DNA of 64,000 nucleotides, taken from the NCBI RefSeq assembly GCF_042659445.1, contig NZ_JBHSSR010000004.1. The stretch is one strand, 5' to 3'. The notes below the pieces were generated by a model that had not been told where the DNA came from, did not search any database, and was given only the letters and a program-made list of their open reading frames with translations. This DNA comes from Macrococcoides epidermidis. GTDB taxonomy: Bacteria; Bacillota; Bacilli; Staphylococcales; Staphylococcaceae. This document shows positions 26,288-34,871 of the stretch, one piece after another. The first letter of the stretch is position 1. Each line of letters starts with the position of its first letter. A program made the position numbers and the translations under genes.

Positions 26288-26503
26288 ATGAAATTTAAAT
26301 TTGCAATCATTGGTATAACTGCACTTCTCATTATGATGTATATTATGGAAACAGTAGAACACGGTTTTAAGGTGTTGCCGCTTATCGGTATTATTTTAGT
26401 TGCAGGATTTTTATTCTGGATTGATCATAAATTAGAACGACCAGTGAACCGTCACACCATTAAAAAGACTATCAAAAATAACACGACTACTCATAAGAAG
26501 TAG
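26288..26503 (+). CDS. Small two-helix membrane protein downstream of dinB
   Basis: 71 residues with two hydrophobic helices (about 4-21 and 30-46) and a basic, Thr-rich tail. It starts 15 bases after the dinB stop behind GAGGAAGTATT, so it is probably co-transcribed with dinB. The terminator begins inside its last codons. No family recognised. Confidence 0.65.
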   Translation: MKFKFAIIGITALLIMMYIMETVEHGFKVLPLIGIILVAGFLFWIDHKLERPVNRHTIKKTIKNNTTTHKK

Positions 26504-26513
26504 TCGTGTTTTT
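26480..26513. terminator. Bidirectional terminator
   Basis: A 12-bp perfect stem (26480-26491 with 26499-26510) and a 7-base loop overlap the 3' ends of both convergent genes. Confidence 0.85.
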
Positions 26514-27411
26514 ATATTGATTGATAAAAAGCAATCATCTGCTGTAATTTATCGTCGCTCATAATAGTAATATCGTGTCCTAAAGCAATCTTATTTCGGA
26601 CAACACCTTCTTTTTTAGAAGGTTTATCGGTCTTTTGTCTTCCTCTGATTAATATGTCTGCCTGCTCGATATCATCTGTATAATTACCACCGTTATCAAC
26701 GATATACTGCACAATATGTTTTCTTGTTTTATGAAGTGTTCCTGTAATTGCAATTTGTTTATTATAAAAAGGATGACTTTTGTCAATTACTGCTGTAGTA
26801 GATTTTATACTGCTTAATTCGCGGTGATAGCGTGACATGCTTTGGTTTTTCGTAGTAGTCGAAATGCTTTTGATATATTTTTTTCGGCGTTTCGTTGAAA
26901 AGTATTCTTCAAGGTCTGTATAATGTTTCAGCAATCTTACTGTAATCATTGCACATGCCTTAGCATCATTTAAGGCATGATGATGCCCGTAGAAATCCAG
27001 TTTATAATAGGCCATCATATTCTTTAAACTATAGCTATGATTCTTTATCGTATCTCTCGCCATAATGACCGAACAGAAATATGGCAGTGTCGGCATATCG
27101 AAATGATATTTTTTTATAGAAGCATGTAATACTTTCATGTCAAATTGCGCGAAATGTGCTACGACCGGAAGATCACCGATAAAATCGAGCATATATGGAT
27201 AAACATGTTCAAAGGTTGGTGCGTCCTGAACGTCATCTTCATGTATACCATGGACCTGAATGTTAGATGCGCTAAAATAAGTTTCAGGATTTACTAATGT
27301 ATAAAAAGTTTCAGTCATCATATTATCGATGACTTTTACCATACCGACGCTACAAATTGAAGCGGGATTCCCATTAGCTGTTTCAAAATCTAATGCTATA
27401 AATGAATTCAT
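26512..27411 (-). CDS. DnaQ-like 3'-5' exonuclease with BRCT domain
   Basis: 299 residues. The N-terminal DEDDh exonuclease has ALDFETANG (Exo I, Asp/Glu at 8-10), VAHFAQFDMKVL (Exo II, near 84) and HHALNDAKACA (Exo III, near 137). The C-terminal part from about residue 213 (KQIAITGTLHKTRKHIVQYIVDNGG) is a BRCT domain. It resembles the epsilon-like exonuclease found beside dinB in staphylococci, and its role is probably repair or end processing. The ATG is preceded by AGGTAAACGAT, a modest site. It converges on the dinB unit. Confidence 0.85.
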   Translation of the reverse strand: MNSFIALDFETANGNPASICSVGMVKVIDNMMTETFYTLVNPETYFSASNIQVHGIHEDDVQDAPTFEHVYPYMLDFIGDLPVVAHFAQFDMKVLHASIKKYHFDMPTLPYFCSVIMARDTIKNHSYSLKNMMAYYKLDFYGHHHALNDAKACAMITVRLLKHYTDLEEYFSTKRRKKYIKSISTTTKNQSMSRYHRELSSIKSTTAVIDKSHPFYNKQIAITGTLHKTRKHIVQYIVDNGGNYTDDIEQADILIRGRQKTDKPSKKEGVVRNKIALGHDITIMSDDKLQQMIAFYQSI

Positions 27412-27460
27412 ATCGTTTACCTCGATTAATAATTATGATGTATTTTAACATGTATTACGC

Positions 27461-27497
27461 AAAAAAATAACTAGACTGCCTAATAGGCAATCTAGTT
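27461..27497 (-). terminator. Terminator of the feo operon
   Basis: A 13-bp stem with one mismatch (27469-27481 with 27485-27497) is followed on the minus strand by TTATTTTTTT. Confidence 0.8.
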
Positions 27498-27669
27498 ACT
27501 TCTTTACATTATCAAAATTAATTTGATGCAGATTATCACAACCACAGCTGTCGTTTAGATCACAACTGTTGCACTTACCGGCTTTAGATTTCTTAAAGAA
27601 CTTATAAAGCGTATAAGTTGCATATCCAAATATTAGAATGAACAGTAATACGTTGATAAGTATTGACAT
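27496..27669 (-). CDS. FeoB-associated Cys-rich membrane protein
   Basis: 57 residues: one transmembrane helix (about 3-22), then a basic turn and a Cys-rich tail (CNSCDLNDSCGC) of the FeoB_associated type. Such proteins accompany FeoB in Firmicutes and may take the place of FeoC, possibly sensing iron or redox state. ATG 27669 is chosen because TAGGAGGAAAG lies just upstream. It follows feoB by 11 bases. Confidence 0.85.
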   Translation of the reverse strand: MSILINVLLFILIFGYATYTLYKFFKKSKAGKCNSCDLNDSCGCDNLHQINFDNVKK

Positions 27670-27680
27670 AAGCTTTCCTC

Positions 27681-29675
27681 CTAAAGAAATAATCTGCCGA
27701 TTTGATATACAGCCATCGTTAATAAATACGCAGTCGCGATAGGATATAGCATCGCTATAAAAGTCCATTTCCATGATGACGTTTCTTTACGTATTGCAGC
27801 AACTGTTGATAGACATGGTATATAAAGTAATATAAAAAGCATAAATGCATACGCAGTAAGCGGTGTAAACTGTGCGTGGATCATAGAGACGAGGGCATCG
27901 TCTTTTACTGCATAGATAATGGCCATCGCACTTACGATAACTTCTTTTGCTAGAAATCCCGGAATAAGTGTTGCGCCTGCCTGCCATGAACTGAATCCAA
28001 GTGGAATTAGCAGTGGTGCAATAAATCCTCCAATCATCGCTAGGAAACTGTCATCAACATCTACATTTAATCCTCCTGGTCCTGCATAATTAAGTAGCCA
28101 GATAAGCACAGACCCACCAAAGATAAATGTACCTGCTTTCTTAACAAATCCTTTTCCTTTTTCCCATGTACTTCTCCACAGTGTTTTAAGTGAAGGGAGA
28201 CGATAAGGCGGCAGCTCTACAATAAAGATGGAAGTATCGTTTTTGAGCACTGTCTTCGATAAAATAAAGCTTACCATTAACGCTACGATGATACCGATTA
28301 AATAAAGACTGAGTACCACAAGTGCCTGATGTTCTTTAAAGAATACACCAGCAAATAATGCGTATACCGGTAATCTTGCGGAACATGACATAAACGGTGC
28401 AATAAGTATGGTTGTAAGTCTTTCTTTTTCTTCTTCAATGCTTCTAGCGGCCATAATCCCAGGAACATTACAGCCGAAACCAATAATCATAGGAATAAAT
28501 GATTTACCGTTTAGTCCAAACATCTCCATCACTCGGTCCATAATGACAGCGATACGCGCCATATATCCTGAGTCTTCAAGCAAAGAAATAAAGAAGAATA
28601 AGACAAGGATTTGCGGTACAAATACTAATACACCACCAACCCCAGCAATAATACCATCCGTCACTAAATCTTGTAGGAAAGGCATAACACCAAGTGATTG
28701 CATTACATTTTTTACAGTATCCGTTAATGGACCGGCAAAGAAACTGTCAAGTTGATCTGAAAGTGGGGTACCAATCCATGTAAACGTCGTCTGGAAGATG
28801 AGCCACATTAAAAATAAAAATATCGGTATACCAAATATGCGATGCGTCACAATACGATCTAGACGTTCTGTAAGAAATTGCTTATCTTCATCAGGATATG
28901 TGATAACATCAGTTAGTACTTGCTCAATGAACTGTATACGTGCGTGATGGATACGTGATTTAACACTTGTAGTGAGTTCATTTTCCAATTGGTTTCTAAT
29001 CGGTATCAGTTGTTTAAGCGTATCCTGATCCAGATAAGATTCAACAACCGGATTACCCAATAAAAATTGAATAGCAAGGAAACGATAACGTTTTCGCTCA
29101 ATTGATAAATTATCAGGTAATATTTGAATAACTGTTGCTATTGCAGATTCAATCGGTGCATCATACGTTATTTTAAGCGGACGGTTAGCAGATAATGTAT
29201 CATCCAGTGCATGTAACACATCTGTTGAACCTCTGCCTGTTCGTGCGACAACTGGAATAATCGGTGTCTTCAACTTTCTCATTAATAAATCAATGTTAAT
29301 ATGGATACCACGTTTTGTTGCAACATCGACCATATTTAATCCAATCATCATCGGTGCACCGTATTCCATAAGCTGGACAGTTAACAGTAGATTACGTTTC
29401 AGTTGTGCGGCATCGATTATATTAATCATACCTTCAAAATGTTCATTCAATAAAAAATTTGTTACCACTGTTTCATCTTTAGAAAGAGGTAACAAATCAT
29501 AGATGCCGGGTAAATCAATAAGATTACCTGTTTTATTCTTTAAAGTACCCATCTTTTTCTCAACAGTGACTCCGCTCCAGTTACCGACATACTCATAACT
29601 GCCTGTCAGTGCATTAAACAGTGAAGTTTTCCCTACATTTGGATTACCTAGTATACAGAATGCTCTACTATTCAT
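27681..29675 (-). CDS. feoB: Ferrous iron transport protein B
   Basis: 664-residue membrane Fe(II) transporter. The N-terminal G domain has G1 GNPNVGKTSLFN (about 9-20), G3 DLPGIY near 53 and G4 NMVD near 115. The membrane part (from about 260) contains two Gate-type repeats with GCNVPGIMAAR and a similar later segment. ATG 29675 is preferred over an in-frame start 60 bases upstream since it gives MNSRAFCILGNPNVGK and has CTGGAGC before it. It overlaps the feoA end by eight bases. It is under the Fur-like box at 29927-29941. Confidence 0.95.
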   Translation of the reverse strand: MNSRAFCILGNPNVGKTSLFNALTGSYEYVGNWSGVTVEKKMGTLKNKTGNLIDLPGIYDLLPLSKDETVVTNFLLNEHFEGMINIIDAAQLKRNLLLTVQLMEYGAPMMIGLNMVDVATKRGIHINIDLLMRKLKTPIIPVVARTGRGSTDVLHALDDTLSANRPLKITYDAPIESAIATVIQILPDNLSIERKRYRFLAIQFLLGNPVVESYLDQDTLKQLIPIRNQLENELTTSVKSRIHHARIQFIEQVLTDVITYPDEDKQFLTERLDRIVTHRIFGIPIFLFLMWLIFQTTFTWIGTPLSDQLDSFFAGPLTDTVKNVMQSLGVMPFLQDLVTDGIIAGVGGVLVFVPQILVLFFFISLLEDSGYMARIAVIMDRVMEMFGLNGKSFIPMIIGFGCNVPGIMAARSIEEEKERLTTILIAPFMSCSARLPVYALFAGVFFKEHQALVVLSLYLIGIIVALMVSFILSKTVLKNDTSIFIVELPPYRLPSLKTLWRSTWEKGKGFVKKAGTFIFGGSVLIWLLNYAGPGGLNVDVDDSFLAMIGGFIAPLLIPLGFSSWQAGATLIPGFLAKEVIVSAMAIIYAVKDDALVSMIHAQFTPLTAYAFMLFILLYIPCLSTVAAIRKETSSWKWTFIAMLYPIATAYLLTMAVYQIGRLFL

Positions 29676-29904
29676 GAACTTGCTCCAGCATGATTTTACA
29701 AGCATCACAATTGCGGATACAAACATGTTGACCATTGATATCTAAAGTGCAGGGACCTTTAAATAAACTTTTTTGTCGCACTTTAATTTCACTACCTTCA
29801 GTGAAACCTAATGCATGTAATCGATGCATCACCATCGCATTGTCAAATAGCATCGATTTTATTTTATATGTTGTGCCGAGTGTAGCGTTTGCGACATGAA
29901 TCAT
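29668..29904 (-). CDS. feoA: Ferrous iron transport protein A
   Basis: 78-residue SH3-like FeoA, the small cytosolic partner of FeoB. It shows the typical ATLGTTYKIKSML start, LHALGFTEGSEIKVRQ in the middle, and an unusual Cys pair at the end (CIRNCDACK). The ATG at 29904 follows AGAAGGTGTCATA; longer in-frame starts have no ribosome site and would include the promoter. It is the first gene of feoA-feoB-Cys-rich partner. Confidence 0.92.
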   Translation of the reverse strand: MIHVANATLGTTYKIKSMLFDNAMVMHRLHALGFTEGSEIKVRQKSLFKGPCTLDINGQHVCIRNCDACKIMLEQVHE

Positions 29905-29926
29905 TATGACACCTTCTTTAATTGAT

Positions 29927-29941
29927 TGATATTGATTATCA
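29927..29941 (-). promoter_or_regulatory. Fur box upstream of feoA
   Basis: On the minus strand TGATAATCAATATCA matches the Fur box TGATAATNATTATCA at all but one position. It lies 22 bases upstream of the feoA ATG, where it would block transcription when iron is plentiful. Confidence 0.7.
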
Positions 29942-30004
29942 TTTACGAATAGCTTATCACGCCATTTTATATAATACAAGTAGGGGATTACCCTAATTTT
30001 GACA

Positions 30005-30030
30005 AAATAAAAACACCTCATAAGAGGTGT
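30005..30030 (-). terminator. Terminator of ftnA
   Basis: ACACCTC (30013-30019) and GAGGTGT (30024-30030) flank ATAA. On the minus strand TTTTATTTT follows. Confidence 0.75.
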
Positions 30031-30043
30031 AGAGCATAACTGA

Positions 30044-30547
30044 TTATTCTTCTTCACTAAAGTTACGTTTACCGAGTTCTTTCTCATATAAATATAATGC
30101 ATTTGCATCGTCTTTAATGCGTCTGATGTAATCAATGTGCTTTTTAAACATCGCTTCTTCCTCAACCTGTTCGTCTAAGAACCAGTTTAAGAACGAGATC
30201 GTTGAGAATTCCTTATCATTCTTAGCAAGTTCCGCTAAATTGTAAAAGTTTGCAGTCACTTGTTGTTCTTGTGCAAGTCCTGCTTCAAAGGTATCTAAAA
30301 CACTTGAAAATTCTGTCTTTGGTGCAGGGATTTCTGAGAACTTGGCATGTTGATCGCGGTCATTTAAATAATTATAGATTTTTGTACCATGGAATCTTTC
30401 CTCAGCAGCTTGCTGTTCATAAAAGTTAGCAAACCCGTCATAACTTTCTTTAGCACAATATGCAGCCATTGCCATGTATGCATGTGCTGCTGCGAATTCC
30501 TCGTTCATCTGTTTATTTAATGCGGCAGTCAATTCTGTTGATAACAT
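30044..30547 (-). CDS. ftnA: Ferritin
   Basis: 167-residue non-haem ferritin. Ferroxidase ligands are visible in NEEFAAAHAYMAM (Glu near 17), AAEERFHGTKIYNYL (Glu-Glu near 49 and His53) and QEQQVTANFYNL (Glu near 94), plus FLDEQVEEEAMF. It oxidises and stores iron in a 24-subunit shell. ATG 30547 is chosen because GGAGGGAAT lies just upstream. The ftnA-murT-gatD arrangement is as in S. aureus. Promoter and palindrome are at 30577-30591. Confidence 0.95.
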   Translation of the reverse strand: MLSTELTAALNKQMNEEFAAAHAYMAMAAYCAKESYDGFANFYEQQAAEERFHGTKIYNYLNDRDQHAKFSEIPAPKTEFSSVLDTFEAGLAQEQQVTANFYNLAELAKNDKEFSTISFLNWFLDEQVEEEAMFKKHIDYIRRIKDDANALYLYEKELGKRNFSEEE

Positions 30548-30576
30548 AGATATTCCCTCCAATTTTAAGATAAATT

Positions 30577-30591
30577 CATTATAATATAATG
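30577..30591 (-). promoter_or_regulatory. Perfect 7-1-7 palindrome with -10 element upstream of ftnA
   Basis: CATTATA-A-TATAATG is a perfect inverted repeat containing a TATAAT on the minus strand, about 30 bases before the ftnA ATG. The 7-1-7 form recalls Fur-family operators, and S. aureus ftnA is PerR-controlled, but the bases do not match the PerR consensus TTATAATNATTATAA well. It may be only a symmetric promoter. Confidence 0.4.
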
Positions 30592-30721
30592 TAAAAAGAT
30601 TAGATAATAATATCATTGGTAATTAATAGATTATCATCCATACATTTTTTTATTCGCAACAAATATTTATACTAATTATTTATGAAGTGATATAATAAAT
30701 TGTTGAAATTAGGAGGTTACT

Positions 30722-32041
30722 ATGAAAAAATTTGCTGCAAAAAATTTAGCGAAAGCTGCACGACGTTTAAGCATTATGGCAGGTAAACGCGGAACAGATT
30801 TGCCAGGTCAGGTTGCGCGTAAAATTGATCCGCAAATATTAAAGAAACTAAGTGCCGAAGTTGATGAAGTGGTCTTTATTTCAGGAACAAACGGGAAGAC
30901 GACGACAAGTAATTTAATCGGACATACATTGAAACAAAATAATATTAGCATTATTCATAATACAGAAGGTGCCAATATGGCTGCTGGTATTACATCAAGT
31001 TTCATCGTACAATCTTCAAAAGATACAAAATTAGCGATTATTGAGATCGATGAAGGCTCTATTCCACGTGTACTAAAAGAAATGACTCCGACAAAGATGG
31101 TGTTTACGAATTTCTTCCGTGATCAGATGGATCGTTTTGGTGAAATAGATATATTAGTCGATAGAATCGCTGAAAACATAAAAGGACGAGGGATAGAACT
31201 CATCTTAAATGCAGATGATCCGTTTGTTTCACGTTTAAAGATTGCGAGTAATAAAGTGACATATTATGGTATGAAAAATCATATTCATAACTTTGAAGAA
31301 AGTTCAATGATTGAAAGTAAATACTGTCCAAATTGCGGTAAAATGCTCCATTATGATTGGATTCATTATAATCAGATTGGACATTATTCTTGTACGTGTG
31401 GCTTTAATAGAAATACACCGAAATATGAAGTAGAAGCATTAACTGAGACACCATTCTTAAATCCAACGATTAACGGACATACATTTAATATGAAGATTGC
31501 AGGCGACTTTAATGTCTTCAATATCATTGCAGCATACGCAGTTTTACGTGAACTCGGATTAAATGACAAATCGATTGAAAAAGGATTTTTAACCTACACA
31601 AGCGATAATGGGCGTATGCAAAACTTCGAAAAAGGAAACAAACAAGCCATTATCAATTTAGCGAAGAACCCAGCTGGATTGAATGCAAGCTTATCCGTCG
31701 GTGAAAAAATTGAAGGTGAGAAATCCTATCTAATCGCATTAAATGATAATGGTGCAGATGGACGAGACATTTCGTGGATTTGGGATGCTGATTTTGAAAA
31801 GTTAGCACGTCAAAATATACCTTATATTATGTGTACAGGAAATAGAGCTGAAGAGATTGCATTGCGATTGAAGTATGCTGAAATTGGTGCTGAAATTTAT
31901 GTGAATCAAAATATAAAGGAAGCGACACATACAATACTAAAACGACCTGAGTACACAGTATGTATTCCAAACTATACATCTTTAGAACCGATGCATCAGG
32001 CATTAAATCAATTCTTTGAAGGAGGTAAAGGAAATGAATAG
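30722..32041 (+). CDS. murT: Lipid II isoglutaminyl synthase, Mur-ligase subunit MurT
   Basis: 439 residues. The ATP-binding motif SGTNGKTTTSN is near residue 54. A four-Cys zinc ribbon (CPNCGK then CTCG, about 202-226) is inserted in the central domain as in MurT. The C-terminal DUF1727 domain has NLAKNPAGLNASL and ALNDNGADGRDISWIWD. With GatD it amidates the D-Glu of lipid II to D-isoglutamine, which is needed for peptidoglycan cross-linking. The start follows TTAGGAGGTTACT. The stop overlaps the gatD start. Confidence 0.96.
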   Translation: MKKFAAKNLAKAARRLSIMAGKRGTDLPGQVARKIDPQILKKLSAEVDEVVFISGTNGKTTTSNLIGHTLKQNNISIIHNTEGANMAAGITSSFIVQSSKDTKLAIIEIDEGSIPRVLKEMTPTKMVFTNFFRDQMDRFGEIDILVDRIAENIKGRGIELILNADDPFVSRLKIASNKVTYYGMKNHIHNFEESSMIESKYCPNCGKMLHYDWIHYNQIGHYSCTCGFNRNTPKYEVEALTETPFLNPTINGHTFNMKIAGDFNVFNIIAAYAVLRELGLNDKSIEKGFLTYTSDNGRMQNFEKGNKQAIINLAKNPAGLNASLSVGEKIEGEKSYLIALNDNGADGRDISWIWDADFEKLARQNIPYIMCTGNRAEEIALRLKYAEIGAEIYVNQNIKEATHTILKRPEYTVCIPNYTSLEPMHQALNQFFEGGKGNE

Positions 32042-32762
32042 AGCTATCGAAGTATTTCACTTTATGCCGGATAAGTTAAATTTATATGGTGATATCGGAA
32101 ATATTATTGCTTTGAAACAACGTGCCAAATGGCGCGGACTGAAAGTGAATGTTACAGATATTAATACGACACAAGGCATTAAGATCAGCGATGCAGATAT
32201 ATTGTTTATCGGTGGAGGGAGTGACCGTGAACAAAAGATTGCAACTGATGATTTGTTCCGTGTTAAAGATGATTTTAAAGCAGCAATTGAAGACGGTATG
32301 CCAGCACTAACCATCTGTGGTGGTTATCAATTTTTAGGTGAAAAATATATTACGCCAGATGGCCAGGAATTAAAAGGGCTGCATATTTTAGATTTCTATA
32401 CTGAATCTAAGAAAGACCGTTTAACAGGAAATATCGTGATTGAATCTGAAACATTCGGTCAAATCGTTGGATTTGAAAATCATGGTGGGAGAACATATCA
32501 TGATTACAATACGTTAGGTCATGTTGTCAGTGGTTATGGTAATAACGACACAGATAAAAAAGAAGGCATTCATTACAAGAATTTATTAGGAACGTATTTA
32601 CACGGACCGATCTTACCGAAAAACCATGAGATTACTGATTATCTTCTGAAACAAGCTTGTGAACGTATCGGTATGGCATTTCCTGAAATGCGCCTCGATA
32701 ATAGTGTGGAAGAAGCGGCGAAACAAGTTATTGTAAAGCGATTAGTGGAAGACAAGAAATAA
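32034..32762 (+). CDS. gatD: Lipid II isoglutaminyl synthase, glutamine amidotransferase subunit GatD
   Basis: 242-residue class I amidotransferase of the CobB/CobQ type. The nucleophile Cys95 lies in LTICGGYQFLG, and the C-terminal His is in YLHGPILPKN. It supplies ammonia to MurT. ATG 32034 overlaps the murT end by eight bases and follows GGAGGTAAAGG, and gives the same length as S. aureus GatD. The two subunits are thus translated together. Confidence 0.95.
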   Translation: MNRAIEVFHFMPDKLNLYGDIGNIIALKQRAKWRGLKVNVTDINTTQGIKISDADILFIGGGSDREQKIATDDLFRVKDDFKAAIEDGMPALTICGGYQFLGEKYITPDGQELKGLHILDFYTESKKDRLTGNIVIESETFGQIVGFENHGGRTYHDYNTLGHVVSGYGNNDTDKKEGIHYKNLLGTYLHGPILPKNHEITDYLLKQACERIGMAFPEMRLDNSVEEAAKQVIVKRLVEDKK

Positions 32763-32777
32763 ATATGAAATTGTTAT

Positions 32778-32846
32778 GGGGCGATTCTGTTGGGGAATCG
32801 CCCCGTTTATATTGATTTGGGCCGATTCATAGAGAGAACCGCCCAA
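32778..32846 (+). terminator. Terminator-like hairpin after gatD with a second related hairpin
   Basis: GGGGCGATTC (32778-32787) pairs perfectly with GAATCGCCCC (32795-32804) but only GTTTATATT follows. A second element starts GGGCCGATTC (32819) and ends GCCC (32841-32844); TTGGGC/GCCCAA can pair. The first right arm could also pair with the second left arm. Confidence 0.55.
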
Positions 32847-32941
32847 CAATCTTGTGACAAATTATCAAACTCTTTTAAAGATGTATTTAAAATATATCTT
32901 TTAGGTGTATAATCGACTTATAAGTTCGGGGAGGGATTTGT

Positions 32942-34075
32942 TTGATAGATTATAACGAGAAACCATTTATCGTCATCTGGGAAGTAACACGTGCTTGTGA
33001 GCTACATTGCCTACATTGCAGAGCTGAAGCACAAATTAATCGCAATCCATATGAGCTAACGACGGATGAGGGTAAAGCATTGATTGATGATATTGCACAG
33101 ATGAACGGACCGATGCTTGTATTTACCGGTGGCGATCCTTTGATGAGAGAAGATATTTTCGAATTGTCAGCTTATGCAGTTGAAAAAGGTGTTCGCGTTT
33201 CTATGACACCGAGTGCCACTCCAAATGTCACAAAAGAAAATATGCAGCGTGCAAAAGATGTCGGTTTATCTCGTTGGGCATTCAGTATAGATGGACCGAA
33301 TAAACAAATCCACGATCATTTCCGAGGTACAGAAGGTAGCTTTGATTTAACGATGAACGCAATTCAATATTTAAAAGAATTAAAGATGCCATTACAAATT
33401 AATACGGTGATTAGTCGCTATAATATTGATTATTTAGAAGAGATGGCTCAGATGGTTGAAGATTTAGGTTGTGTACTTTGGTCAGTTTTTTTCTTAGTTC
33501 CTACGGGTCGAGGAAAAGAAAGTGATATGGTCACCCCAGCACAACATGAAGAAGTATTTCGTTTCTTAAATAAATTACGTAAGACAGCTTCATTTGGCAT
33601 TAAGACAACTTCTGCACAACATTATCGACGCGTCGTGCTTCAGGAACAGATTCGTGAAATGAAAAAATCTGGGACGTTTGATGCAATTAAATATGAAGAC
33701 AGTTTAACAACGATGGATATCAATACAATTGATGGATTAGGTCGTGCCCCTAAAGGTGTCAATGATGGTAATGGCTTTGTATTTGTATCACATTTAGGAC
33801 ACGTTTATCCGAGTGGCCTGCTTCCTGTTTCATGTGGAAACATTCGACAAAAACCACTCAGTGATATATACGTAAACGCACCAATATTACAAAACTTACG
33901 TAACCCTGATCTATTCAAAGGTAAATGTGGCATGTGTGAATTCAGATATGTATGTGGGGGTTCAAGAAGTCGTGCATACGCCGTAACAGGAGATTTAATG
34001 GAATCGGAGCCTTTCTGTGTATATCAACCTAAAGCCTGGATACAACATCAAAGAAAGCTGAAAGCAGTTAATTAA
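32942..34075 (+). CDS. Radical SAM/SPASM protein (TIGR04053-like, haem-modification-type)
   Basis: 377 residues. The radical SAM cluster motif CELHCLHC is at about residues 18-25, followed by FTGGDPLMRED near 60 and SIDGPNKQIHD. The C-terminal SPASM region has CGNIRQ, then CGMCEFRYVCGGSRSRAYA, so one or more auxiliary clusters are likely. It resembles NirJ/AhbC/AhbD-like enzymes of haem metabolism and the TIGR04053 group; the substrate is not known. Translation starts at TTG 32942 after GGGGAGGGATTTG. It is followed 67 bases later by scdA with no terminator seen between, which suggests a shared role in nitrosative or low-oxygen iron-cofactor metabolism. Confidence 0.75.
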   Translation: MIDYNEKPFIVIWEVTRACELHCLHCRAEAQINRNPYELTTDEGKALIDDIAQMNGPMLVFTGGDPLMREDIFELSAYAVEKGVRVSMTPSATPNVTKENMQRAKDVGLSRWAFSIDGPNKQIHDHFRGTEGSFDLTMNAIQYLKELKMPLQINTVISRYNIDYLEEMAQMVEDLGCVLWSVFFLVPTGRGKESDMVTPAQHEEVFRFLNKLRKTASFGIKTTSAQHYRRVVLQEQIREMKKSGTFDAIKYEDSLTTMDINTIDGLGRAPKGVNDGNGFVFVSHLGHVYPSGLLPVSCGNIRQKPLSDIYVNAPILQNLRNPDLFKGKCGMCEFRYVCGGSRSRAYAVTGDLMESEPFCVYQPKAWIQHQRKLKAVN

Positions 34076-34142
34076 AAGAAGTAAAAATGCTTATATAAAA
34101 TGAATCAATAAAAAAATTTAAAATTAATCGGAGGAAAAAAAC

Positions 34143-34820
34143 ATGATCACTAAAGAAATGCTCGTTTCAGATATCGTAAAACAATCGCCTAAATCAGCAG
34201 ATATTTTTAGAAGTAACCGTATCGATTTCTGCTGTGGGGGTAATATTCCGTTATCAGAGGCTATCAACGAAAAAAGTAAGCCACTTGATGCATTGTTAGA
34301 AGAAATTAACGCTTTAGATAATGGTAGTGATGGAACGATTGATGTACAGTATTTAGATAATGCAGCGCTTATCAATTACATTCAAAATAAATATCATAAA
34401 CCACTTGCAGAAGAATTTAAGAACTTAATGCCTTATGTAACGAAAGTAGCAAAAGTGCATGGTGAACGTCATCCACATCTAATAGAACTAAAAGAACTCA
34501 CACTGAAGCTACGTGATGAATTATTAGATCACACTAAAGATGAAGATGAGAATGTATTTCCACTTGTCATCGAATATACAAACAATCCGACAGAAGATTT
34601 AAAGACTAAACTTGCACCTCATATTGCTGAACTTGAAACAGAACATGACGGTGCAGGTAATATTTTAAAACGCATGCGTGAAATGACGTCCGACTTTACA
34701 CCACCGATGGATGCTTGTGGTACATTTAGAGTTGTATACCAACGTTTAGCAATGCTTGAACGTGATACTTTCCAACATGTACATCTGGAAAATAACGTAT
34801 TGTTTGAAAGAATTAAATAG
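34143..34820 (+). CDS. scdA: Iron-sulfur cluster repair di-iron protein ScdA (RIC/YtfE)
   Basis: 225 residues. The N-terminal ScdA_N domain has the NRIDFCCGGN motif (about 22-31). The C-terminal hemerythrin-like domain supplies di-iron ligands in HGERHPHLIELKE near 100, LLDHTKDEDENVFP near 130, LETEHDGAG near 160 and FQHVHLENNVLFERI at the end. It repairs clusters damaged by nitric oxide or peroxide. The ATG follows ATCGGAGGAAAAAAAC. Confidence 0.95.
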   Translation: MITKEMLVSDIVKQSPKSADIFRSNRIDFCCGGNIPLSEAINEKSKPLDALLEEINALDNGSDGTIDVQYLDNAALINYIQNKYHKPLAEEFKNLMPYVTKVAKVHGERHPHLIELKELTLKLRDELLDHTKDEDENVFPLVIEYTNNPTEDLKTKLAPHIAELETEHDGAGNILKRMREMTSDFTPPMDACGTFRVVYQRLAMLERDTFQHVHLENNVLFERIK

Positions 34821-34826
34821 ATAATC

Positions 34827-34871
34827 AAATAAAAAGAAACAAGTCGTAATTAGACTTGTTTCTTTTTATTT
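34827..34871. terminator. Bidirectional terminator after scdA
   Basis: A 15-bp perfect stem (34831-34845 with 34853-34867) and a 7-base loop overlap the end of the convergent gene. Confidence 0.85.

Noticed and set aside
30603..30617. Fur box between ftnA and murT
   Set aside because: TAGATAATAATATCA fits only if one base is deleted, so it was not accepted.
32852..32869. TTGTGACAAATTATCAAA as a Rex or CRP/FNR-type operator before the radical SAM gene
   Set aside because: The left half fits but the right half mismatches at four or more positions for either consensus.
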